The notes: generated by a model from the sequence alone, not told the origin. A stretch of 64,000 nt of DNA from an uncultured Eubacteriales bacterium (GCA_900543625.1 UQSF01000009.1:32090-96089), one strand, 5' to 3'; shown: positions 24,160 to 32,971, counted from the stretch's first letter. Made by a program: numbers and translations.

Positions 24160-25395
24160 TCACTCAGACAGCTCTGCCTTCTTCTCGGCAGACAGCTTCT
24201 TGATCTTCGGGATGCCCCAGATGAACGCCGGGAGCACAACAACGATCAGTGCATAGTAGCCGTCATAGCCATAGATCTTGGAGATGATGGTCGACAGGCC
24301 GAGCAGGGAAACCGCATAGCACAGGCCGATGACGACCAGGCCGACGATCACGCTGCGCAGAGCCTTGCTCTTGATGGCCTTCGGGAAGCAGTGACCCTCG
24401 AAGCGCTGGATCATGGAGTAGACCAGCGTGACGGACGTGGACACGAACGCGCAGAACAGCAGGATGGTGTACACGACGAACAGCCAGGTGTAGCCGCTGC
24501 CCATGAGGGTGACGACGCTCTGATTGGGGAGCTTCATGACATCGCCGATGTGGCGGGCGGCGATGCTGGCGACGGAGTCAACACCAACGCTCTTGATGGT
24601 GCAGAGGATCGGGTACCAGCGCAGCAGCATGGCGCCGGAAGCGGCGAGCGCGCCGCCGTTCATGAGCCAGCCGAGGATGCTCGCGCGCTTGACGCCCTTG
24701 TGGGTCAGCTCGGTGGAAGCGGCGATCATGGCCGGGACAGACACGCACTGGAAAGCAGCGTACACAAACACGCCGCGCCAGACGCCCTCGATGCCCTTCT
24801 GGGAGGTGACGTCAGCGATGGCCGGGATGGCCGCGTAAGCCGCGTTCTCAGTGGCGAGCTCCTGAGTGACCGCGTCGATCGGAACGACGAAGCCCATGAT
24901 GACCAGGATCGCAGTGACGATCAGGATCGCGGTGGAAAGAACGGTGGAAGCCTTGATGATCAGGTCAACGCCGAAAATCGACAGAAGGATCAGCAGGGCG
25001 ATGATGACGAGGTTGCAGATGATGTCGGGCAGGTCGACCAGGCTCTTGACGATGCCGCCGGCGCCGTCAACGCAGGACGCGACTGCCGCGAGGATGATGA
25101 TGATGTAGAAGATCTCGAAGAAGACTTCCATCCACGGCTTCGGATACAGGGCACGGTAGGTGTCCTTGTAGTTGTCGAAACCGCTGAGCTTGGCAAACTT
25201 CATCATGATGTACATGACAACGGCCAGAATGCCCATGGCCAGAAGCGGGAAGATGGCCGCAGTCCAGCCGTACTGGACAAAGTAGTTCACGACCTGGTTG
25301 CCGGTCGCAAAGCCGGCGCCCACGTGCGTGCCGAACCAGACGGACGCCACGGTGAAGGCGGCTGCCCAGCTGCTCTTGAGCTTTTTGTTATCCAT
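24160..25395 (-). CDS. YkvI-like membrane transporter (APC superfamily)
   Basis: A 411-aa protein with about 10-11 membrane helices, resembling the YkvI family. The N-terminal AAAFTVASVWFGTHVGAGFATG contains the glycine-rich broken first helix of LeuT-fold transporters, where substrate and Na+ bind. The start MDNKKLKSS follows an A/G-rich leader. The gene has its own promoter, a long leader with a stable hairpin, and sits alone. The substrate is unknown, possibly an amino acid or related compound. Confidence 0.8.
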   Translation of the reverse strand: MDNKKLKSSWAAAFTVASVWFGTHVGAGFATGNQVVNYFVQYGWTAAIFPLLAMGILAVVMYIMMKFAKLSGFDNYKDTYRALYPKPWMEVFFEIFYIIIILAAVASCVDGAGGIVKSLVDLPDIICNLVIIALLILLSIFGVDLIIKASTVLSTAILIVTAILVIMGFVVPIDAVTQELATENAAYAAIPAIADVTSQKGIEGVWRGVFVYAAFQCVSVPAMIAASTELTHKGVKRASILGWLMNGGALAASGAMLLRWYPILCTIKSVGVDSVASIAARHIGDVMKLPNQSVVTLMGSGYTWLFVVYTILLFCAFVSTSVTLVYSMIQRFEGHCFPKAIKSKALRSVIVGLVVIGLCYAVSLLGLSTIISKIYGYDGYYALIVVVLPAFIWGIPKIKKLSAEKKAELSE

Positions 25396-25441
25396 TTTTT
25401 ACCTCTTTCTTTTCTCTGTTTGCTTTTCTCTTTTGCTCTCT

Positions 25442-25490
25442 ATTTCAAACCCGCCGCGTGCTCTCCTACAACTGCGGCGGGCTTTGAAAT
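25442..25490 (-). promoter_or_regulatory. Stable hairpin in the 5' leader of the YkvI-like gene
   Basis: The arms ATTTCAAACCCGCCGC and GCGGCGGGCTTTGAAAT pair over 16 bp with one bulged C around a 16-nt loop, midway between the promoter and the start codon. There is no U-tract after it, so it is not a plain terminator. It may stabilise the mRNA or be part of a regulatory RNA. I do not recognise a known riboswitch. Confidence 0.5.
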
Positions 25491-25543
25491 CCTCGTCCTT
25501 GTGTTAATTTATGAACAAGTCATTAACAACTCGGGATAGTAAA

Positions 25544-25572
25544 TTTATAATTCTCTCACGCACAAAAGTCAA
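25544..25572 (-). promoter_or_regulatory. Promoter of the YkvI-like gene
   Basis: On the minus strand TTGACT (25572-25567), a 17-nt spacer and TATAAA (25549-25544) predict a transcript starting near 25537 with a leader of about 140 nt. Confidence 0.65.
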
Positions 25573-25710
25573 TAACAGCCTCTTCCAATCCCCAACATTT
25601 CCCGAAAATCGTCGATGTGCACAATTTCTTGCACGAATTTTTATGCACTCTGATTCTGGCATTTTTGTAAAAATTCGCGTGATTTTAGCGCTTTGACAGA
25701 AAGAAAACAG

Positions 25711-25782
25711 TTGCGGCATCTGCACTTTCGTGCTATCATAACAATGCTGAGAGATCAAGTCTTTTGTCTATTTGCTGACAAA
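25711..25782 (+). promoter_or_regulatory. Candidate promoter and inverted repeat before the FAH operon
   Basis: TTGCGG (25711-25716), 17 nt and TATCAT (25734-25739) form a plausible promoter. An inverted repeat TTTGTC-N8-GACAAA (25763-25782) lies downstream and could bind a regulator. The rest of the AT-rich gap 25573-25905 shows nothing else I can support. Confidence 0.45.
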
Positions 25783-25905
25783 CGGCTTTGGCATTTTCTT
25801 GACACAGGATTTTGTCCCCGGAAGGCGCGCTTGATGAATTTTTAACCATCATTTTTTGCGTACACATTCACTGCCGGGTACGAAACACGGAGGGAGCGCA
25901 GCCCT

Positions 25906-26760
25906 ATGAAGCTCGTGACATTCGAAATCAACGGCCGCAGCGCCGTCGGTCTGCTCAATGCGGACGCGACCGCCGTGCACCCCGTGCCCGGCTGCGCGGA
26001 CATGCAGGCGCTCATCGGCCTCTGGCCGGCGCTGGACACGGCCGCCGTGCTGCGCAGCGCCGCGCTGCCGCTTGAGCAGGTGCGCCTGCTCGCCCCGATC
26101 CCCCGCCCGGCGCAGGACGTGATCTGCCTGGGCATCAATTATTTTGACCACGCCAAGGAGAGCGAGCGCGTCACCGGCAAGGGCGCGAAAGCGCCGGACA
26201 CGTTCCCGATCTATTTTTCCAAGCGCGTGCACGAGGCCGTCGCCCCCGGCGGCGACATCGACAGCCACAGCGACATCGTCGCCGACCTCGACTATGAGGC
26301 GGAGCTGGCCGTCGTGATCGGCAGACGCGCATACAACGTCAGCGAGGCGGAGGCACTCGAGTACGTATTCGGCTACACCATTTTAAATGATGTGAGCGCG
26401 CGCACGATCCAGAACCAGCACAAGCAGTGGTACCGCGGCAAGAGTCTCGACGGCTTCACGCCGATGGGCCCGTGGATCGTGACACCGGAGGAATTTGACG
26501 TGCGCGAGCCGCACTGCATCCGGAGCCGCGTCAACGGCGAGCTGCGGCAGGACAGCACCACGGATCTGATGATCTTTCACGTCGCGTATGTCATCGCCGA
26601 GCTCAGCCGCGGCATGACCCTGCTCCCCGGCACGATCATCTCCATGGGCACGCCCGCCGGCGTGGGCATGGGCTTTGACCCGCCGAAATGGCTGCACCCG
26701 GGCGACGAAGTCGCCTGCAGCATCGAGGGCATCGGCACCCTCACCAACACCGTTCGGTAA
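25906..26760 (+). CDS. Fumarylacetoacetate hydrolase (FAH) family protein
   Basis: A 284-aa enzyme. The C-terminal FAH domain has ICLGINYFDHAKE (about 73), the metal ligands in DYEAELAVVIGR (about 128) and LNDVSAR (about 160), and LLPGTIISMGTPAGVGMG (about 245). This fold performs C-C hydrolysis of acylpyruvates, decarboxylation of oxaloacetate or hydration of dienoates. It leads an operon with two PanE-like reductases, which suggests breakdown of a 2-keto or branched hydroxy acid. The exact reaction cannot be assigned. Confidence 0.85.
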   Translation: MKLVTFEINGRSAVGLLNADATAVHPVPGCADMQALIGLWPALDTAAVLRSAALPLEQVRLLAPIPRPAQDVICLGINYFDHAKESERVTGKGAKAPDTFPIYFSKRVHEAVAPGGDIDSHSDIVADLDYEAELAVVIGRRAYNVSEAEALEYVFGYTILNDVSARTIQNQHKQWYRGKSLDGFTPMGPWIVTPEEFDVREPHCIRSRVNGELRQDSTTDLMIFHVAYVIAELSRGMTLLPGTIISMGTPAGVGMGFDPPKWLHPGDEVACSIEGIGTLTNTVR

Positions 26761-26833
26761 TCCGCCGTCAGGCAATGCCTGCGACGGCCGAAGATATCGC
26801 AAACAGACAGAATCAGAAAAAGGAGACATCACT

Positions 26834-27844
26834 ATGAAATTTGCTATGTATGGTTCCGGCGCTGCCGGCAGCGTCTTCGCTTCTTACCTGCGCAAGGGCG
26901 GTGCGGACATCATCCTCATCGACCGCTATGAGGCACACATGAAGAAGGTCGCCGAGGAAGGCATGCACTTCACCATCCATCAGGAGGAAGACGGCGGCTA
27001 CAAGGATTACGATTACCAGCTCAAGGGCTTCCGCACCTACATCACCGCTGCCGATGCGGCCGCAGCGGAGGGCAAGGTCGATGTCATCATCTACATGACC
27101 AAGGCGACCCAGCTCGAGCAGGCCATTCAGGACTCCCTGCCCGTCGTCGGCGACAGCACCGTCGCGGTCTCCCTCATCAACGGCCTCGGCAACGATGACA
27201 ACCTCTTCAAGGTCTTCCCGAAAGAGCGCTGCATCATCGGCTCCGGCGTGCTGGGCACGGCTCTGCCCGAGCCCGCGCACTGCGTGTCCACCCCGGCCGG
27301 CGGCGTGCAGATGAACTTCGGCGGTGCGGTCCGCTCGGAGCTCAACGACGCGGCCTGCGCCGAGATGCTCAAGTGCTACCGTGACGGCGGCTGCGACGCC
27401 TACTGGCGCGACGGCGAGCCGGGCACCGACAACAACATCTACAAGTTCATCTGGAAAAAGGTCTGCGTGAACGCCACCGTCAACACCGTGTGCGCCGTCC
27501 TGCGTCTGAAGATCGGCGAGGTCGAGGCGGATCCGTTCGGCCAGTGGCTGTTCCACAGCGTCATCCGCGAGACCTGCGCGGTCGCGACCGCCAAGGGCGT
27601 GCCGATGGACGCGGACGAGTTCATCGCCCACGATCATCAGGACATCGTCACCAACATCGCCGACTACTATCCGTCCATGTGCCAGGATATGCTCTTCAAC
27701 CACCGCCAGACCGAGATCGACGTGCTCAACGGCAAGATTGCCGAGTACGGCGAGCAGCTGGGAATCGACACCCCGGTGTGCAAGGTCCTGTCTCAGGTCG
27801 TGCGCTGCATCCAGGGCAACTACGACAAGCAGTACCTGAAGTAA
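26834..27844 (+). CDS. Ketopantoate reductase-like (PanE/ApbA family) oxidoreductase, copy 1
   Basis: A 336-aa NAD(P)-dependent reductase. It has an N-terminal Rossmann site MKFAMYGSGAAGSVFASYLRKGG, a mid-domain NGLGNDDNLF and a C-terminal helical domain with FIWKKVCVNATVNTVCAVL and YPSMCQDMLFNHRQTEID (the conserved SMxQD of PanE). The ATG at 26834 follows AGGAGA; the longer frame from 26675 lies within the FAH gene. A second copy follows. Pantothenate synthesis is only one possibility, since the family reduces many 2-keto acids and the FAH neighbour suggests catabolism. Confidence 0.82.
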   Translation: MKFAMYGSGAAGSVFASYLRKGGADIILIDRYEAHMKKVAEEGMHFTIHQEEDGGYKDYDYQLKGFRTYITAADAAAAEGKVDVIIYMTKATQLEQAIQDSLPVVGDSTVAVSLINGLGNDDNLFKVFPKERCIIGSGVLGTALPEPAHCVSTPAGGVQMNFGGAVRSELNDAACAEMLKCYRDGGCDAYWRDGEPGTDNNIYKFIWKKVCVNATVNTVCAVLRLKIGEVEADPFGQWLFHSVIRETCAVATAKGVPMDADEFIAHDHQDIVTNIADYYPSMCQDMLFNHRQTEIDVLNGKIAEYGEQLGIDTPVCKVLSQVVRCIQGNYDKQYLK

Positions 27845-27911
27845 GTTCACCCCGTTTTTTCGCTGCCGGCCGGGCAACAACCGGCCGGCAGTTTGCTAAG
27901 GAGGCAACCGC

Positions 27912-28862
27912 ATGAAAATCGCAATGATCGGCTCCGGCGCTGCCGGCAGCGTCTTTGCCGCCTACCTGCGCAAGGGCGGCGCCGAGCTCTGGCTCGTCGA
28001 CAAGTACAAGGCGCACATGGACAAGATCGCAGCCGACGGGCTGGTCTTCCGCACGCCGGAGGGCGAAGAGGTACTTACGGGCTTTCACACGAGCGCGACC
28101 GCGCGCGACATCGGCACGATGGACATGGTCATCCTCATGGTCAAGGCCACGCAGACGGAGGACGTCATGGCCGACACCATGCCCTGCATCGGACCGGAGA
28201 CGGCGGTCGTGTCGCTGCAAAACGGTCTCGGCAATGACGAGGTGCTCGCGCAGTTCGTGGACGCCGACCGCATCCTCTACGGCAGCGGCCTGATCGGCAC
28301 GGAGCTGGCCGGCCCCGGCGTGTGCGTGAGCAAGCCGGAAAAGGGCATCCAGATGCACTTCGGCGCCGTGCGCAACAACCCGAAGGCCGACGCCGCCGGC
28401 AAGGCGCTCGAGGCGTGCTTCCGCGCGGGCGGCTGCAACGCGAGCTTTGACGAGGACGTGCGCCCGTACATCTGGAAAAAAGTCATCGCCAACAGCGGCT
28501 ACAACGGCGTGAGCGCCGTCATGCGCCTGAAGGTGAAGGAAACGTTCGCCGACCCCTACGGGCACGACATCGTCATGCACGTCTGGAAAGAGGGCTGCGC
28601 CGTCGCGCAGGCGCTCGGCATCGGCGACCTCTGGCCACTGATGGAAAAGGAGGAGCCGAACATCGTCGCAAACCTCGGCAACTACTATCCGTCCATGGCG
28701 CAGGACGCCGTGCTGCACCAGCGCCAGACGGAGATCTCGGTGCTCAACGGTGCGATCGCGCGCTACGGCGCACGGCTCGGCGTGCCGACCCCGTTCAACA
28801 CCGTCATCACGCAGGTCATCTCCTGCATCCAGAATAACTACGACAAGCAGTATCTCGGCTGA
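27912..28862 (+). CDS. Ketopantoate reductase-like (PanE/ApbA family) oxidoreductase, copy 2
   Basis: A 316-aa paralogue of the preceding gene. It shares MKIAMIGSGAAGSVFAAYLRKGG, LQNGLGNDEVLAQF, IWKKVIANSGYNGVSAVMRLK and YPSMAQDAVLHQRQTEISVLNG. Copy 1 has an insert after the Rossmann start (QEEDGGYKDYDYQ) missing here, so the two have diverged and may act on different substrates or as different subunits. The 67-nt gap and shared strand suggest one operon ending at the terminator near 28935. Confidence 0.82.
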   Translation: MKIAMIGSGAAGSVFAAYLRKGGAELWLVDKYKAHMDKIAADGLVFRTPEGEEVLTGFHTSATARDIGTMDMVILMVKATQTEDVMADTMPCIGPETAVVSLQNGLGNDEVLAQFVDADRILYGSGLIGTELAGPGVCVSKPEKGIQMHFGAVRNNPKADAAGKALEACFRAGGCNASFDEDVRPYIWKKVIANSGYNGVSAVMRLKVKETFADPYGHDIVMHVWKEGCAVAQALGIGDLWPLMEKEEPNIVANLGNYYPSMAQDAVLHQRQTEISVLNGAIARYGARLGVPTPFNTVITQVISCIQNNYDKQYLG

Positions 28863-28899
28863 GGCGGCGCGCAGCAGCCGGCATCGAGCCAAACAACAA

Positions 28900-28937
28900 A
28901 TCCCCTCCGTATGCTTTTCCGCATACGGAGGGGATCT
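28900..28937 (+). terminator. Bidirectional terminator between the PanE-like and LOG genes
   Basis: The 15-bp arms ATCCCCTCCGTATGC / GCATACGGAGGGGAT surround TTTTCC. It lies between convergent genes, 37 nt after one stop codon and 32 nt from the other. Confidence 0.8.
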
Positions 28938-28967
28938 TTGCATATCCGGGAGACGGCCGGCCGGAAA

Positions 28968-29504
28968 TCACGCGGGGCTCAGGATGCGCCGGATCTCCTC
29001 GAGGTTGTCGGCAAAGTAAATGCCCTCCTGCCGCTCCTCGGACGAGAGTCCCTTTTCGATCATCTGCTCCAAAAGCGCCTGCAGCGCACGGTAGTAACCG
29101 TTCAGGTTGTAGAGGATGCACGGCGCGTCCAGATGCTTCAGAGACACCTTGGACATGACCTCCGCGATCTCCTCGAGCGTTCCCGTGCCGCCGGGGAAGG
29201 CGATAAAGGCATCGCCGAGCTCGATCATCTTGCGCTTGCGCTCCGCCATGTCCTCGGTCACGATGAGCTCAGTCAGGCCGTCGTGCTGGAATTCGCTCTC
29301 GATAAAGCAGCGCGGCTCGACGCCGGTCACTTCTCCGCCGGAGCGCAAAACGCTGTCCGCGATCGCGCCCATCAAGCCGGATCTGGAGCCGCCGTAGACC
29401 AGCGCATTTCCGCTTGTGCCGATCCATGTGCCAAGCTCCTGAACCGCTTCCCGCAAAGCCGGATCATTGCCTTCGTTTGCGCCGAGATAGACCGTAATAT
29501 TCAC
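28968..29504 (-). CDS. LOG family protein (TIGR00730-type Rossmann fold)
   Basis: A 178-aa protein. VYGGSRSGLMGAIADSVL and FPGGTGTLEEIAEVM (the PGGxGTxxE motif) are the signatures of the LOG/lysine-decarboxylase-like family. These enzymes release bases from nucleoside 5'-monophosphates and were first known for cytokinin activation. I chose the GTG at 29504 (MNITVYLGANEGN) with GGAGGG 7 nt upstream; the frame continues upstream through the leader hairpin but without homology. Its leader carries an attenuator-like hairpin. Confidence 0.88.
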   Translation of the reverse strand: MNITVYLGANEGNDPALREAVQELGTWIGTSGNALVYGGSRSGLMGAIADSVLRSGGEVTGVEPRCFIESEFQHDGLTELIVTEDMAERKRKMIELGDAFIAFPGGTGTLEEIAEVMSKVSLKHLDAPCILYNLNGYYRALQALLEQMIEKGLSSEERQEGIYFADNLEEIRRILSPA

Positions 29505-29534
29505 ACAGAGTCCCTCCGATCCTGTTCCTGTCGG

Positions 29535-29570
29535 TATAAAACGGCAGTCAGGCTTTTTGCCTGACTGCCG
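29535..29570 (-). terminator. Hairpin with U-tract in the LOG gene leader
   Basis: The 12-bp arms CGGCAGTCAGGC / GCCTGACTGCCG flank TTTTT, and the minus strand continues TTTTAT. It starts about 13 nt into the transcript predicted from the promoter at 29590-29618, so it would terminate or attenuate transcripts before the LOG gene. It may also end read-through from the MATE gene. Confidence 0.65.
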
Positions 29571-29589
29571 GCAGGTATGCACCGTTTGT

Positions 29590-29618
29590 ATTATACGCAG
29601 CCGCGGAGCGCCTGTCAA
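29590..29618 (-). promoter_or_regulatory. Consensus promoter of the LOG gene
   Basis: On the minus strand a perfect TTGACA (29618-29613), a 17-nt spacer and a perfect TATAAT (29595-29590). Confidence 0.8.
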
Positions 29619-29674
29619 CGGGATCGGGTGCTGGCGGGCATCTGTGCATCCGGTCTGCGCAGCAGCGCCGGGTT

Positions 29675-31135
29675 TCAGGCGGCATGCTCGCTTTGCTTTT
29701 TGCGCGCGCCGCCGAACAGATACCGCGCGACCGGATAGATCAGCGAAACGACCGCCAGGACCCACGCGCCCGGATCGCCAAAGCACAGCGCAATGTATGC
29801 ACCCACGGAGGCCGAGGAATCGATCGCCCCGCCGTTGACGAGCTTCGGCAGGAAGGCGCAGATCAAAACGCGCGCGATCAGCTCGGCGCAGCCGGCGACC
29901 AGCGTAAACTCCGCGTGCCCCACGCCCTGCACGCCGGAGCGGAAGACAAACAGGACCATCAGCGCAAAGTACATGGACAGATCCACATACAGATACAGAT
30001 TCCCGTAGCGGATCGTGGCCGCCGTGATCTTATCCGCGCTCATAAACAGGTACTGATATGCCCCCCGGATCGTCAGGAGCATGCCGGCGCCGCCGAGGAT
30101 CAGATACATGGCGAGCCCGATCAGCAGGCTCTTGACCGTTCCGCGCCGGATCCTGTCGTGTCTGCCCGCGCCCAGATTCTGCGCGTTGAAGCTGACGATC
30201 GCGGTGCTGAGCGCATTCATCGGACACATCAGGAAGTTGTTGAGCTTATTGGCGGCGCCGAAGCCGTTCTGCGCGGGGTTTCCGGCCGCCATGATGCCGT
30301 CCGGCCCGATGTCGAAGCCGACGAGCGCGCGCTGCATCACGATGATGCCGATCGCCAGCACCGAAAACTGAAGTCCCATCGGCAGCCCCTGACTCAGGTG
30401 CTGCACATACACGGAGACCTCCGCGCGAAAATCCTGTCCGGAGAGGTGGAGCTCCGGATATTTGCCGAAGGCGTAGATCAGGCACAGGAGCGCGCTCACC
30501 GCCTGCGCCAGCACGGTGGCAGCCGCCGCGCCGATGACCCCGAGCCGGAACGCAAGGATGAACAGCAGGTCGAGCCCGATGTTCAGCACGGTGGAAAACA
30601 GCAGGAAGATGAGCGGCGTGGTCGAATCGCCCAGACTGCGCAAAACGGAGCAGATCAAATTGTAGTAAAGCTGCGCAAAGATCCCGAGGAAAATGACCAG
30701 CGAGTACTGATATGCCGCCCTCCAGACGCCGGGGTTTGCCTCGGACAGGCCGATGAACCGGAGCAGGGGCTTGAGCGTCAGCACGGCGACACCGGTCAGC
30801 GTGAGCGACAGGACACCGCCGAGAACGAGCTGCGCCGCAAAGGATCTGCGGACTCTGGCCTGATCGCCGCGCCCCGCCGCGATGGACGTGATGACCGAAA
30901 ATCCGGCGGTGCAGCCGACCGCGAACTGCAGGAAGATGAACAGGATCGGAAACACGTCGTTCACGCCCGCAATATCATCAACGCCGAGCGTCTGCCCGCA
31001 GATCGCAGCATCGCTGATCGTATAGATCTGCTGCAGCAAATACGAGAGGATGATCGGTACGGAAAACTTGAAAATCACCCATCCTTCGTCGCCGGAAAGC
31101 AGGTCGACCGAAGATTTTTTCCCCAGCTTTAACAT
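29675..31135 (-). CDS. MATE family efflux transporter
   Basis: A 486-aa, 12-helix exporter. IFKFSVPIILSYLLQQIYTISDAAICG is a typical first helix, and MALVGFDI-type and FNAQNLGAG phrases mark the second half. The ATG at 31135 (MLKLGKKSSVDLL) follows GAAGGAG; the frame extends upstream without a ribosome site. It is only distantly like the MATE encoded at 2867. No regulator is adjacent. The substrate is unknown. Confidence 0.9.
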   Translation of the reverse strand: MLKLGKKSSVDLLSGDEGWVIFKFSVPIILSYLLQQIYTISDAAICGQTLGVDDIAGVNDVFPILFIFLQFAVGCTAGFSVITSIAAGRGDQARVRRSFAAQLVLGGVLSLTLTGVAVLTLKPLLRFIGLSEANPGVWRAAYQYSLVIFLGIFAQLYYNLICSVLRSLGDSTTPLIFLLFSTVLNIGLDLLFILAFRLGVIGAAAATVLAQAVSALLCLIYAFGKYPELHLSGQDFRAEVSVYVQHLSQGLPMGLQFSVLAIGIIVMQRALVGFDIGPDGIMAAGNPAQNGFGAANKLNNFLMCPMNALSTAIVSFNAQNLGAGRHDRIRRGTVKSLLIGLAMYLILGGAGMLLTIRGAYQYLFMSADKITAATIRYGNLYLYVDLSMYFALMVLFVFRSGVQGVGHAEFTLVAGCAELIARVLICAFLPKLVNGGAIDSSASVGAYIALCFGDPGAWVLAVVSLIYPVARYLFGGARKKQSEHAA

Positions 31136-31325
31136 GGTTGCTCCTTCTGTACTGCCTCTGCCGCCAAAAAACCTCATTCGCCTTCTGCTCTGCAGCTTTT
31201 GCGCTGCCGCAAGGCGAAACGCGGCAAATTCTGATAATACTTTTTTCGTGCATGCAAGTTATACCGCAGAAATTGTGAACAATTCTACCTCCGCGCGCAA
31301 ATATTGCGCGCAGCCGGCCGCCCTC

Positions 31326-31613
31326 ATGTCAAAAGGGCAATATTTTTGTCGGCATAAAACACCCCCTGTGCCGCAGCACAGGGGGCAGCTTGTCAAAGAA
31401 TCTCATAGAGTTTGCGCCCGCAGGCGCAAAGAAAGTCCAATCATTTTCTTCGGCGACATGTGCGGTGAAGAAAATCCTTCTCGGCCTGCAAACGTGCGCG
31501 CTGTCCGCCTCCGGCGGACGGCGCGTGCGCTGCAGTCAGGCCGCAAATCCTTTGTCAAAAAGTATTCCTTTTTGACAGACGCAACACCCCCTGTGCCTCA
31601 GCACAGGGGGTGT
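31326..31613 (+). repeat. Multi-hairpin intergenic element, copy D
   Basis: A plus-oriented copy filling most of the 515-nt gap 31136-31650. Its parts are a decayed left palindrome (31327-31350), locus hairpin CCCCCTGTGC/GCACAGGGGG (31362-31385), the TTTGCGCC/GGCGCAAA stem with CGCA loop, the core stem ATTTTCTTC/GAAGAAAAT around the ACATGT loop (31443-31475), a GTCCGCC/GGCGGAC hairpin, the right palindrome (31553-31577) and a second locus hairpin ACACCCCCTGTGC/GCACAGGGGGTGT (31584-31613). The last probably terminates the SLH-gene operon on the minus strand. No gene is seen in the gap. Confidence 0.8.
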
Positions 31614-31650
31614 CCGCTATAGTGTTTTTCCAACCGTCAGCGCAGCGCGC

Positions 31651-32958
31651 TTACCGGTCGGGATACTTCTGCGACAGCTCTGCCTCCAGCGCATCCCAGT
31701 CGCGCGGCGGTCTGAGCTCCGTCCACGTCTCGGGCGAGGTGTTGTCCACGCGCTCGTACTCGTGGCCGTTGGTGGCCTCCTGCACGGCTGCGTAGTACCA
31801 CGCCGTCTTGTTGCTGTTGTCCGGCCAGACGATCATGTCCGGCAGCAGATGATCCTTATCCGGGGTACGGAAGAGGACGTTGTTGATGATCTCCATGACC
31901 TCGGCACGGGTGATCTGGTTCTGCGGGCGGAACGTGCCGTCCTTATAGCCGCTGATCAGGCCGAGCTTCGCCGCGCGGTTGATGTAGTCGCGCGCCCAGC
32001 TGTCGGAGATATCGGTGAAGGCATCGTCCTCGACCTCCGGCGCATGGAAGAACAGCGCCGCGATCGTCGCGAACTCTGCGCGGGTGATGTACTGCTGCGG
32101 GCGGAATGTGCCGTCCTTGTAGCCGGCGAGGATGCCGCCGTTGGTGAGCGTGGCGACCTGACTGGTGTACCAGCTCTGAGCCGGGACATCCGAGTACGAG
32201 CACTTGGTGGTCCAGATCTCCTCACGGCCGTCATCTCTCAGGATGCGGTAGAAGATCGCGGCGACCTCGGCACGCGTGATCGGTCTGCCCGGTGCGACCG
32301 TACCGTCCGGATAACCGGCGATGTACGAGTCGTGGTTATCGCGCTCCAGCGGCGGAGGCGGCAGCTCGTTGTCCTCTGCGGAGAAGACGAACTTGATGTG
32401 CGCGGCCGCTTCCTGGAAGGCGTTGCCCATCGCGGGGTCGATCTCAACGGTCACGTCCAGCTTGATCGGGTCTGCCTTCGGGAAGACCTCGGCAACGAGA
32501 ACGTCGCTCTTGAGTCCGTCGGCCGCGTCGAGCTGGTCGAAGAGGCTCGCGTTCTTGTTGGTCGCGAGCACCTTGCCGTCCTGCGACACGGTCATGTTGA
32601 TGTGGCTGAGCACATCGTCGTACTTGATGGCGGTGCCCTCCTTGGCGGAGGTGTCGCCGTCGATCTCGGCGCGGAGGTAGACCTTCGCGCCCTGCGCGCC
32701 GTTGGCGCTGTCGGCCTTGACGCAGATGGTCTGCGTGAGGCTGTCGCCGGGCATGCAGTTGGAGAAGTTGGCAAACAGGTCCGTCGCCGAGCCCTTGCCG
32801 GTGTTGGTAAAGGCAAAGCGCGCGTTGTTGCCGTCGTTGCCGTCATAGTAGGTGACGGTGGGGAGCTTTTCCTCGCCCGTCGCCCAGATGCCCAGCCCCG
32901 CGGCCAGCGCGACCACCAGCACGAGGGCGACGATCATGGTAAACTTTTTGTGTTTCAT
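31651..32958 (-). CDS. Secreted protein with TasA-like N-terminus and three SLH repeats
   Basis: A 435-aa protein. After a signal sequence (MIVALVLVVALAAGLGIWATG) comes a domain of about 190 residues similar in layout to its operon neighbours. Three S-layer homology repeats follow, visible as IAGYPDGTVAPGRPITRAEVAAIFYR, ILAGYKDGTFRPQQYITRAEFATI and LISGYKDGTFRPQNQITRAEVMEI. SLH domains bind secondary cell-wall polymers (typically pyruvylated), so this protein may anchor the matrix to the wall. It is the last gene of the sipW operon, 13 nt after its neighbour. Confidence 0.88.
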   Translation of the reverse strand: MKHKKFTMIVALVLVVALAAGLGIWATGEEKLPTVTYYDGNDGNNARFAFTNTGKGSATDLFANFSNCMPGDSLTQTICVKADSANGAQGAKVYLRAEIDGDTSAKEGTAIKYDDVLSHINMTVSQDGKVLATNKNASLFDQLDAADGLKSDVLVAEVFPKADPIKLDVTVEIDPAMGNAFQEAAAHIKFVFSAEDNELPPPPLERDNHDSYIAGYPDGTVAPGRPITRAEVAAIFYRILRDDGREEIWTTKCSYSDVPAQSWYTSQVATLTNGGILAGYKDGTFRPQQYITRAEFATIAALFFHAPEVEDDAFTDISDSWARDYINRAAKLGLISGYKDGTFRPQNQITRAEVMEIINNVLFRTPDKDHLLPDMIVWPDNSNKTAWYYAAVQEATNGHEYERVDNTSPETWTELRPPRDWDALEAELSQKYPDR

Positions 32959-32971
32959 ACCGCTGCCCTCC

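Noticed and set aside
26834..28862. Naming both PanE-like genes panE for pantothenate synthesis.
   Set aside because: There are two diverged copies beside a FAH-family gene and no panB, panC or panD in the window.
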